A stretch of 64,000 nucleotides of DNA from contig OY751490.1 of assembly GCA_963565915.1 (NCBI GenBank), forward strand, positions 682,001 to 746,000. Direction: 5' to 3'. A model generated the notes under the pieces. It was not told the DNA's origin, did no database searches, and was given only the letters and a program-made list of their open reading frames with translations. The stretch is from Entoloma clypeatum (lineage: Eukaryota; Basidiomycota; Agaricomycetes; Agaricales; Entolomataceae). Each line of letters opens with the position of its first letter. The first letter of the stretch is position 1. The position numbers and the translations under genes were made by a program. This document shows, piece by piece, positions 32,734-42,742 of this stretch.

Positions 32734-35708
32734 GTTTCCAGACATTTTGAACATAGGTGCGTGCAGTCCCGAGTGTGGAGATGTCAGAGTGCATCAGGAT
32801 GAAGTGTCCCTGCTTCCCTACTGAGTCCACTACCACCATGATAGCGTCGTAGCCGTGGGCTTCTGGTAGTTCAGTAATGAAGTCAACACTGGTTACTTGC
32901 CATCGCTCCGTGGGGACCGGTAGCGGATTGAGCTCTCCGGAGGGCGGAGTGCATCAGACCTTGGTGCGGAGGCATGGGTCGCATGTCTTGCAATATTGAC
33001 CTATTAAACGAGACATGTGTGGCCACCAGTAATTGTGGGACACCAATTCCAAGGTTTTCCACCATCCAGGATGTCCGGCCACCGGAGTGTCGTGGTGTTG
33101 TGTGAGGATTCGATGACGCAGTTGGGGATTGTTAGGAACATAGATACAATCCCTGAAGTAGAGCAAACCTTCCGCTTGCCTCCACTCCACACTATGGATG
33201 GACCCTGCTCTGATGGTCGGAAGGGATTTGACAACCTCCGCCACACTATCCTCCAGTAACCCCTCTCAGATTCCCTGTCGGACTTGGCGGAGGATGTCGT
33301 GTTGTTCCCCTTGAACAGTTACCCCACGCGTTGCTCACACTGCAAACAATTCTGGTCGAAGAAGGATGATGTTTTTATTGTCCCGTGATCCGTCTCCATG
33401 GTCCGCTCATTGGGACAACACATCGGACTTGCCCATTGACTTGCCAGTTTGATGGTGCATTTTGAAATTGAAACGAGCGAGGTATAAGGACCAACTAGCC
33501 TGTCATCGATTTAGTTTTTGAGCTGTCATGAAATACTCAAGATTTTTGTGGTCCGTCCAAATCTCCACTGTCTTCTCCGCTCCTTCAAGGAAGTTCCTCC
33601 ACTCCTCCAATGTGCAGACCACCGCCAACATCTCCTTGTCGTAGATCTCGTAGTTGCGTTCCACCAGACTAAGGCTTTTGGAATAGAATACGACAGGGTG
33701 CCACTTACCATCCTCTGTTGGTTGGGACAGTACTGCTCCAGTTGCAAAGTCCGAGCTATCTGCTTCTATCTGCCACTCCTTTCCATAATCAGCTAAGACC
33801 AGGATCAGAGCGGATGTGATCCTCCGCTTCAGCTCTGCAAACATGGACACTTCTCCCTCCTTCCAGGACCAGAGGTGCCCTTTCTTTGTGAGTGCAAAAA
33901 GAGGGCGCGTGATGTCTGAAAACCCTTCAATAAAACAGCAACAGAAGTTAGTGAATCCCAGAAAGGACTGTACTTCTTGGACGTTTGTCAGAGCGGGCCA
34001 CTCCGCGACCCCCGCTACCTTCACCAGATCCATCTCTATGTGCCCTTGTTTTAATAATAAGGCCTAGGTATTCAATGTGTGTTTGTTCAAACTCGCATTT
34101 CTCTGGTTTTAGATAGAGTTTGTGTTTGCAAAGTTGTTCCAGTACAATCCGTGTGGCCCTCAGATGCCCCGCAAGGGTCTCCGTGAAGATGAGTATATCG
34201 TCGAGGTAAACACAGACTACACCTTCAGTAATAAGGTCCTGAAAGATCTTGTTCATCATAGTCTGGAATGTGGATGGACTATTAGTGAGGCCGAAGAACA
34301 TCACCAATGGTTCATAGAGTCCGCGATTGGTCCGAAAAGCAGCCTTCCACTCGTCTCCGGGTTTTATCCGCACATTGTTGTAGCCCCAGCAGATGTTGAG
34401 CTTGGTGAAGTATTGAGCGCATTGAAGTTTATTGATCAGTTCGGATATGAGCGGAAGCGGATACTTGTTTTTGATAGTTTTGGAATTGAGTGACCAGTAG
34501 TCTTTTACAAGATGAAGGGAGCCATCCTTCTTCTTGATGTAGAATACCGGAGATGCCATCGGAGACTTGGAAGGGCAGATCTGACCAGTTGCAAGGTTTT
34601 CCTCCAAAAACGCGTCGAGTTCCTTCTGTTCGTTCAGAGCAAGCGGATATACCTTACACCCCACCGGAGAGGCATCCAGAACAAGTTCAATGGCGTGGTC
34701 CCAAATCCGCTCTTCCGGTAAGGTGTTGAAAGAGGTCTTTGAGAATACATCTTCGAAGTCAAACAAGTGGTCTGGTACAGAGTTGTGGAAAGGTTTAGGT
34801 TTTTGGTTACTGAGGAAGGCCTCCGATAGACGTTGCGAGATATTGGATGAAGCGCAGATGAACTCCGCCTCCGCGGGTACTGTTCCGACAAAAAGGCAGT
34901 CTCCCTCCTCAAACTCATCCTCTTCCTCATCGTCTTCCGCTAACTCCTCCGCTTCTTCTCCTTCTGTGACATCCTCCACCCATGGGCCGCATGGAGCCTC
35001 CTCCTCTAGACCGGACGTCGGAGTGGAACCCACCCGACAGGCTCGGATGCGGACTTGTTCAAACTTCCGCTCCTTCCGCTCTTGGGCTGCCTCTTGGTGG
35101 CATGTCCGGCATCGTGCAGGACACCGGCTCATCTTCACTTCCCCTGATGTCCAATCTACCTCGGGGTTGTGTTCTTTGAGCCAAGTGAAGCCTAGCACAA
35201 TTTCTTGTTTTCCCAAACTTGTGACTGCAAGCTGGGTCCGTTCCGAGTGATTCCGATAGCGGAGCACTACATCCAACACCTCCGTTATTGCTCTGGCCTC
35301 GTTTGGAGTTCCGTCGATGTTGTATACCGGAATTGCGCATTGTAGTTTTTGAGTAGAGAGTCGATGTTTCTCGACCAGAGTGCGTTCAATAAACGACCCT
35401 GTTGCCCCGCTGTCGAGTAAGGCCTTTTGTGATAGTGTGTCTTTGGTGTCGGTAGTTTCAAGAACTATGTCTAGTTCAATAGAATTGTCGGAGTGAGCAG
35501 AGGCGAGGACATATTGTTTTGGAAGCCGACGCTCCCATTTAGAGAGGCGAAGGCGGATGGGATTTGCGGAGTTGGGTGTGACTATGGGATCGTTTGCAGG
35601 GTTAGAGATGGAGGGTATAGGATCATATTGTTCCATAAATAAGGCAGCATAACGATTTTTAGCAGACAATGAGGGCGCACTGTTCACTCGCTGTGGGGAG
35701 GAAAATCC
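32734..35708 (-). pseudogene. Gypsy C pol, 5' part (decayed, cut by gypsy A)
   Basis: Close relative of gypsy B pol. It has a GGATTTT slip site at 35702-35708, protease ALLDSGATGSF and reverse transcriptase VYLDDILIF, then a frameshift near 34050 (IIKTRAHRDG in place of IIEQGRVEMD). RNase H and the integrase zinc domain follow, interrupted by TGA stops (for example after AQKLNR and after CLRTKV) where gypsy B has CGA. Very many Arg to Cys/His/Gln/Trp changes relative to gypsy B indicate CpG deamination. It ends inside integrase at NVWK; the rest is at 47303-48242. Confidence 0.9.
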
Positions 35709-36838
35709 TCCTGTCCTTCCTCCGACTCCGCAGACTCCGTGGGCAGAAGGGAGTTGCCTTCCGCTGCGTCCTTGACCACGAGTTGTTCCATAACAAACTC
35801 ATCCTGCTTCTCCGTTGTCATGAAGCGAACATCGAAGCGAAGGGGGCATTCATGACTAAAGTGACCCGTTTTGTTACATCTGAAGCATGCATTGGCATTC
35901 TTGCCTTTGACGCGTGAAGTATCAATGTCCATTGCATTGGGGTCCCTTGTCAGCGGAGTGGATGCGGATGCGAGCGGAGCTGTACGCGGAGTGAATGGAA
36001 TGTAGGGGCAAGGGAATACTGAGGTGCCAGGTACTCTTGGTCTGACAACATTGCGGAAGGCGGAGGTGCGGGTCAGAGCAGTGGCTTTGAAGGCTTTGTT
36101 GGCAATCCTATTGTCGTCATTGACTTGTGCTGCAGAGTACCACTCATCGGGGTTGTCATCCGCAGGTCGTCTGTGGGTCAGGGTGGCAATCTCGTTCTGA
36201 ATGTGGGAACGGAGACCATGGCGGAATTTGAGTACGATGTTGGTATCCTTCTGATAGCCCGCTTTGTCAATGTAGTCTTTGAACTCGTCAATATAGGTCT
36301 CGACATCCCGTTGACCTTGATAATAGGATTCTCCTTCGAGGATCAGTCTCGCGTCCTGTTCCTCATTCTTCAGAGTGAACTCTGCTGTAAAGACTGCATG
36401 GAAGTCCACCCAAGTCCGATAAGGCGGAGCACCGGTCCTCCACTCCTGTCGGATAATGTGATCTGCAAAGCGTGCTGCACGTCCACTCTTTATGAAAGAT
36501 AAAGCCCAATAAATTTTAGCATGGTCGTCTGCGAACTGTTCCGGAGCCAGCCCCATAAACAATTCACAGGAGTTTAGAAAGGTCCAGCCATTTGCGCGTG
36601 ATCCATCGAAGTCCAACAGATTGGCAGGTTTTGCTCAACACATGCCCGGATTGGCCGGAGCAAGTGGAGCGGGTATAATAGCAGGTGCGGGAGCAGGTGG
36701 GATAGGTGGCGGAGCTGGGGCAGGAATTGCGTTGAAGGCAAGGAGGAGTTGGTCAAGTTGAGTCGAGAAATCAGCGAGAGTTTGATGTTGTTCCTGGAAC
36801 TCGTGCTCGAGCTGTTCAAGGCGATTGGGGTCGTCCAT
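35684..36838 (-). pseudogene. Gypsy C gag (TGA-interrupted)
   Basis: Aligns along its length with gypsy B Gag: MDDPNRLEQLEHEFQEQ, Pro/Ala linker, capsid domain, one zinc knuckle (CFRCNKTGHFSHEC), ending HSE-TGA. In the linker, gypsy B CGT CGA is TGT TGA here, which truncates the protein after residue 67. The -1 relation to pol is kept. Confidence 0.9.
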
Positions 36839-36999
36839 TACTATGCGCGGAGCAGAATCACCAGTTACGGAGAGGTAATTAGAAGAACTGGAAGGGGTGT
36901 GAGATGTATCGGAGTCGGATGCAGACGAAGCTGCTCCGAAGCATGGAATCGTGACAACAATGCAATCAGACCCAGTCCAATTAGAAGAGAACTTTCTAC

Positions 37000-37433
37000 T
37001 GTAAGGGCAACCTTACAATCCAAGACTCAAACTCAGATAGCTTGCAAGGGAGATCCGAAGTTTAGATTGAGCAGTCTGATAAGTAATACAACACACACCT
37101 TGCAAGGGAGATCCGAAGAGAAAGTTCTAAGGATTCCCCTGCAAGCTAGCAAGATAAATAGTAAAATGAGATATGAAATAAGAGATAAAATGAGACGCAT
37201 GAATGATGAGCAATGATCGGGAGTAGCGATGAAGGATGAATGGAAACAAGATGAATGATAGTACCTGTGATCCGACGTGCGGAGTAGCGGATGGGGGCGG
37301 AGTCGTCGGATGCGGAGAGGCGGATAAGATGTCGGAGGCAGTGGATATGATCGGAGGATGTCGGAGATGGTGGAATAGAAAGAAAAGGAAGAAAGGAAAG
37401 GAAAAGTGAAAAGTGAAAGTGGTTGCCCTTACA
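37000..37433 (-). repeat. 5' LTR of gypsy C
   Basis: 434 bp, same family as the gypsy B LTR. The outer flank on the right is the Tc1 transposase C-terminus. The five bases before it (GTCTG) do not recur after the 3' LTR at 48687. Confidence 0.9.
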
Positions 37434-37608
37434 CAGACTCCCTGGGGTGGTGTTGGATATTCATTCAACTTCCTTTTAATATGAACCCAGAGGTGTTCAA
37501 TAGGATTGAGGTCTGGGGACTGTGCAGGCCAATCCAGCAGAGCAATATTCTTGCTGTCCATCCATTTTTTGGCCTTCTTGGAGGTGTGCTTGGGGTCATT
37601 GTCCTGCT
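37434..37608 (-). pseudogene. Tc1-like transposase, C-terminal part
   Basis: Encodes [16 protein letters not shown] and the Glu block [14 protein letters not shown], the complement of the N-terminal part at 22996-23712. It is bordered by the CTGCT duplication next to the copia B 5' LTR and is truncated by gypsy C after [11 protein letters not shown]. It is on the opposite strand to its N-terminal half, which is explained by the inversion. Confidence 0.9.
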
Positions 37609-37916
37609 TGTTGAAACTTTTCCATCATGTAGATTAGATTAGATTAGATTATATCACGTGACCTTAGACATCTTTGATTACATACTTATTTGGTTGGTAC
37701 AAACAGTAGTATGGTATATAAGACCAGGAAACTGTCAATATCAACAAGTTGTCTCTTGACTCTTAACCAGCTCCATCGCTCTTACCAGCCTCAACCGCTC
37801 TCACCAGCCCCACCCTTCTCAACCAAGTAAGTGACTAGAACGGTAGAGTAGAGTACTTTCACTGTAGCTGTGTTGCTCAGTACATCTGTGGCTAGCGCCC
37901 AGGTGGAACTTCAACA
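37609..37916 (+). repeat. 5' LTR of copia B
   Basis: 308 bp, TGTTGAAAC to CTTCAACA, containing a short TAGAT repeat. Target duplication CTGCT at 37604-37608. Relative to the 3' LTR, two sites read TG here and CA there. Confidence 0.92.
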
Positions 37917-37931
37917 GGTTATGGGCCCCGG
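37917..37931 (+). other. Primer-binding site of copia B (half tRNA-iMet)
   Basis: GGTTATGGGCCCCGG directly after the LTR, identical to copia A, complementary to the anticodon region of initiator tRNA-Met. Confidence 0.75.
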
Positions 37932-38278
37932 ATAGCAGAGGGACTTGGGAACGCTGGCAACAGCAAGTACCTGCCCACTCTACGTTGGCAAAGAACCGAT
38001 CGAAAGATCTAGGTTCTGAGTCTTACTTCTTCACACATGAACCTGGGAACGTCATTACGACAAGTACCTGTCATGAAGCGTCCCTAAGGGGATTAACTTA
38101 GTACACATCATGTGGAAACGTTGATCGTACCTCACACACTTCTGACAAAAAGGGTTTTTCCCACAACCGCTATTCCTAAAGGGAATATGTTATGAGGAAT
38201 CATTTATTTGTTTTCTCTAAAAATCAAATTCATAAAGAACATCACTGATTGGGAAAACTCCTTTTAGATTCATTAAAA

Positions 38279-39286
38279 ATGTCTACCTCTCGCTCCACCC
38301 TCGACTCCATCGCCATCTTCGACGGCATCGACTACCCGAGTTGGGCCGAAAAAATGAAATCATACCTTCTCCATCAAGGAGTCTGGCGCCTCGTATCCGG
38401 CGACATTGAGCACCCCGACATCGCGGACTTCACCGTCACGGTCTCCACCCCTGCCTCTGCCACCTCGACATCTGCAACCCAACCTCCGGTCATCACCACC
38501 GCACTCTTCCAGGTCTACGATGCCGACGACTTCACATGGCAGGCCGTCACCAACAGCATCGTCTCAGAGTACAGGCGCAAGTATGCGATAGGGTCTACTC
38601 AGGCGTCCAACGAGCAGGCCCAGAAAATCTCCGGGACCAAGCAAAAGGGGCAAGACCCCAAATGGGAAAAGCAAACAGCGCCGAGTACCTCGCGGAACAA
38701 TGCTGACGAGCAGCCTAACTCAACCGACCCGAGTACCGCTTCTGAAAAGAAGAAGGGAAAAGGACGCTGGCGCAACCAGAAGAAACGCGTCAACAACGCC
38801 GACAACGACTCCGACCACGCCGAGGAGATGGTTGAATTCATCGCACCAGCTATTGAGCACACCCCTCGTCGTCCTGCTCCTTGTCCCCTTCCTCCTCATC
38901 AACGTGCTCCTTGCCCTCTCCCTCCTCATCATGCACCTGCCTTCACCACTGTAACAGGCCGCGGGAAAACTACGAGTACCGCGCAGCCTGAATCGGAGAA
39001 AATGCAGTCACTCCTGCAACACATGAACCCGCCTCCTTCTCAGTACACCGGGCTTCCTTCTGGAAAGCCGTCAGCGTGGAAAAAGAACGAGAAGGTGCGA
39101 AAGCTCGCCCGAGAAATCAGCGCACGACCCTCTGGGTCAAACCTTCGTATCTTAGATACCATCATTCCTGACATCGACGAAAGGCCGGCTAAACAGCGTC
39201 ACATAGCCCTGTCGATAGACCAATCGTTGCGGATGATGGACTTAGACCAGAACGGATGGGGCCAGACGAGTTTGTGGACGAGATAG
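38279..39286 (+). pseudogene. Copia B gag, internally deleted
   Basis: Starts MSTSRSTLDSIAIFDG. The N-terminal Gag block (YPSWAEKMKSYLLHQGVWRLV) and the C-terminal tail (SIVSEYRRKYAIGS, Lys-rich) are present, but the central capsid-like block seen in copia A (about 120 residues with EMWDLIATKLS) is missing between DDFTWQ and AVTNSI. The frame ends at TAG 39284-39286. Protease lies in the -1 frame, with the switch near a GGGG run at about 39257, probably a mutation. Confidence 0.8.
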
Positions 39287-40683
39287 AACTTGACGGTTCG
39301 TCGAAACCCTTTCTTAAACCTTACCAATTGCGGAAAGCTAACAATACCTCTCAACAGACGTATGATATAATAGCCAGTACCAGTACAGAATGCGTAGATC
39401 ACTTTAGCAGTGATTTACATAAAAAATATATTAAACATTTTGCTTCTTGTACACATTGTAAGGAAAAAGAACGCGCGCAATGGATATTAGATTCCGGCGC
39501 CTCTTTACACTTCACCTATGAGTTTAAGGACTTCGCATATTATAGACCTCTCACAGTCAAGCGATTCGTCCAAACTGCAGCCAAAGGGAAGAAACTGGAA
39601 ATTCTCGGAGTTGGGGCTGTTCCAGTACGGCACACCCTAAATGGGGAAGTTGAAACCCATCTTCTCAGACTGGTGTTCTACATCCTGGACATGGACACAT
39701 GCCTATTGTCCCTAGGCATCTTCCTTAACCATGGTTACAAAGTAGATGGGACTTGTGGAGAAATTAACATCTCCAAAGGGCTGAGCAAAATCCAGTTTTT
39801 GCCCCACATCCTTGGTCAAACCATTTACTGGTTAGACACTGAAATACACTATGATCAAATCCACGCAATCTCAAGCAAAATCACTGTCAAAACATGGCAC
39901 AAGTGTCTTGGTCACCCAAATGATCAAGCACTCCGAAAGATTCCCACCAGTACCAAAGGGGTACCTGAAACACTAGTACGTGAGAAATCACAGGAAAGTT
40001 GCACAGGCTGCCTCAAAGGGAAGATGCCTAATCAGTCGTATCCCAATTCGATGACAAGGGCAACAAAAACCTTTGATCTGATCCATTCTGATCTCAAACA
40101 GATATCCACAGCATCATACCACAAATATAAATATTTCCTTACGTTTTTGGACGATTTTTCATCCCACGTCTGGGTCGTCTTGCTTAGGAAAAAGTCAGAT
40201 GCCATTACGGCACTACGACAATTTCTTGCGATGATCCAGAATCAGTTCGCTGCTACTCCTAAAAAGTGGCGAGTTGATGGAGGTGGAGAATTCAACGAAT
40301 ACAAGGATATACTTGCCGATCATGGAATTCTGATCGACGTCACGCTCCCATATCAGCACCAGCAGAATGGTAGAGCAGAACGGATAAATCGAACCCTATG
40401 GGAAAAATCTCAGGCTTTACACTTCAACGCATGCCTACCCCCTATGTGGTGGGAATTCTGTCTGGAACATGCAGCGTTTCTCTACAACAGAACCCCCATG
40501 CAGCATCTCGAATGGAAAACCCCTTACTTCTGGGTGACCAATGAGATCCCCGACATGTCAAGCATCAGAGTCTTCGGATGTCAGGCATATGTGTATATCC
40601 CAAAAGAAAAACGTAGAAATTCCCTGGAGTCCAGATCTCGATTAATGATTTATCTCAGATCCAAGCCAGGGGTCAAAGGATAC
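39256..40683 (+). pseudogene. Copia B protease and integrase (5' half of pol)
   Basis: Protease WILDSGASLHFTYEF; pre-integrase zinc region (WHKCLGHPNDQ ... CTGCLKGKM); integrase core HSDLKQIS, FLDDFSSH, GGGEFNEY, QQNGRAERINRT; then FGCQAYVYIPKEKR. The sequence stops at KGY where gypsy A copy 2 begins, and resumes at 26110 on the minus strand. The translation simply runs on into the LTR. Confidence 0.9.
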
Positions 40684-41085
40684 TGTTACGGACTCTACGG
40701 TATGAGGACCATGTCATATCTTTTACCTATCGGCCCGACTCGGTGCCCTCTTACGAACTCACTATGTCTAACATCTACTTTCGCAACCTTCGATTCCCAG
40801 TCTGACTCATTACATTACTTCGTCATCCCCTTTAGTATACTTCGCTCCCGCGCTGACTCGCTTTCCGCAGTCAGCTTACTCACTGTACATAGCCTTCCGC
40901 AGTCGCCTTACTCATGCGCACTGCCTTCCGCAGTACTGACTCATCCGCTACTGCCTATAGTCAGTACCTATATAAACCTCTTGTACTATAGTAGATTCCT
41001 TAGATTTAGCAATCACTTTGCTCTTCGCCTTTCCACTTCCTGCATACTCTGCCCGAACCTTGGAACGGTTTGTTAAAGCATAACA
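40684..41085 (+). repeat. 5' LTR of gypsy A copy 2 (long form)
   Basis: 402 bp, TGTTACGG to AGCATAACA. It contains the extra 31-bp unit with CCTTCCGCAG repeats at about 40894-40935. Confidence 0.92.
40969..41012 (+). promoter_or_regulatory. TATA box and inferred RNA start of gypsy A
   Basis: TATATAAA at 40969-40976 lies 33 bp before AGATTTAGCAA (41002-41012). The latter is the exact complement of TTGCTAAATCT at 41088-41098, two bases after the LTR. Spacing and complementarity suggest that transcription starts at 41002 and that the RNA 5' end primes reverse transcription. Confidence 0.6.
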
Positions 41086-41087
41086 AG

Positions 41088-41098
41088 TTGCTAAATCT
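41088..41098 (+). other. Primer-binding site of gypsy A (self-priming type)
   Basis: TTGCTAAATCT, two bases after the 5' LTR, is an 11-nt perfect complement of the inferred RNA 5' end (41002-41012). Same layout as in gypsy B but a different sequence. Confidence 0.65.
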
Positions 41099-41145
41099 CG
41101 TTAGGTTCGCCCAGAGCGAAGAGAGCAACTACCAGACGAGTCAAG

Positions 41146-42742
41146 ATGTCGCGCTTCTTTGAAGACTTCACCAGTAACCCATTCAGCATGCCAGAAGCCC
41201 GACAGGAGGAGCTAAGTCCTCGAGACAGTATCGATTTTACACTCATCCAGCAGTACATCGAATCGGAGATCCGTCACATCCTACAGCAGGTGCTTGACGA
41301 AGAACTAGACAACGACGAGCATCGCCCCCACGGCGAGATAGCAGAGAGCATCCATCTTGCTCGGCAACACCAGATCGCGCATTACAACGCCCGACAGAAC
41401 GAACTCGAAAGCTTTCGCATTCAAGAAGGACCTCAGACAGGTCGGATCACAGAGATCAGAGAGTTTATCGGTGTCCAGACAACTGTTATCAGAAGATTGA
41501 TTAGGACGCTCACATCGAGACGTCCCAGAGCCACATCATCACGTCTTACTCGAAGCAGCAGATCTACGCCCACTTCACCATCAAAGAACAACAAACCGAG
41601 TACAACCGCTGGGCACGAAATGAGAGACTTGACCCCTTCTCTGACCAACAGACACGCAGGAACAGAGATTCCTTAGAGATTTACAGAGGAAATACTCTGA
41701 ACGTTTTGCCACCGATTCCGCCGACGAGTCCCCTGACGAATTTACTTTTGACTCCGCGCAGTCAGATATCGAACAGACGCCTAGAACAGGGACTCATTTT
41801 CAATCCTTACCTGTATCCCGAACCCCATCTTCATCCCAACAACCCGACTCCTCTTCTCCTCCGCAGACTCTAAACATGGCAGAAGCTCCGGCTGTACAAA
41901 CAATGGATACATCCAAGATCATCAAGGATCCTGGGATGTTCAAGGACAGATACACCTTTGACGAATGGTGGAAAGCCACCAAACTATACATCAGGTTCCA
42001 AAAGAGCCTCACAGATGATCAGAAGATTCTCGCGGTACTATCCCGCATGATGGAAGGGTCCGGCAGACACTGGGCCAGTAACAAGTTAGACGCTCTTACC
42101 GCTGACAACGAGAACATCACCTGGCTAGGTTTTTCCGATGATATCACCACATGATTCTCCATCGCCAACAAGTCCGTCGCTGCCAAAGCGAGACTCGAAG
42201 TCCTGAAACAAGAGAAATGCACTGTTGATGAATTCTTGGATGAATTTGAAGAACTCTTGGGACTGTCAAACCTTGGCGAAGAAACTGGGAAATACATCCT
42301 AGAGAAAAACGTCAACCGCAGAATCTCTGAACAAGTGGCTAGCGATGGCAAGACGTACACCGATTACGTAAAGGAGATCCGAAACAAGGGACGACAGATG
42401 GAAGGACACGCACTGGTCATCCGAGGTGGCGGCGACATGCGCACCGGATCGGGTACCACTTATGGTGGTCAGGGCAAGGCCATGGAGATCGACAAAGCAG
42501 GAGTAGCCCGTTGCTACAACTGTCAACGCTTCGGTCATCTGGCTAAAGACTGTAGCGCTCCAAAGAAGAAAGATGGTCGCAAGTGTTTCAACTGTGACCA
42601 AGAAGGCCATATCGCGTGCAACTGCCGCAAGCCAAAGAAGAACTCCGGAAGGGTTAGGAAGGTGTCCGAAGAAGATGCCGAGAATGATGAAACCACAATC
42701 TTAGAAGCCGACGAGAAGGATTTTCCCGAAGGGTCCGATTAA
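41146..42742 (+). pseudogene. Gypsy A copy 2 gag
   Basis: MSRFFEDFTSNPFSMPEA starts frame 1. Between about 41465 and 41690 the likely coding sense moves through another frame containing a TAG (IKEQQTEYNRWARNERL) and then to frame 2. Frame 2 carries a Ser/Asp-rich linker, the capsid part (FKDRYTFDEWWKATKLY), TGA at 42152-42154, and the nucleocapsid with two zinc knuckles to TAA 42740-42742. At least two frame changes plus one TGA disable it. Confidence 0.88.
42718..42724 (+). promoter_or_regulatory. Candidate -1 frameshift site GGATTTT (gypsy A)
   Basis: Reads G GAT TTT in the gag frame, 15 nt before the gag stop. The -1 frame is open from here into pol (SRRVRLNDAKSRPLSIKRT). It is the same heptamer as in gypsy B despite otherwise unrelated flanks. 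Confidence 0.55.

Noticed and set aside
39256..41076. 606-codon ORF reading copia B integrase into the gypsy A LTR as a fusion gene
   Set aside because: The last 130 codons are LTR sequence that happens to be open; the true continuation of copia B is at 26110 on the minus strand.
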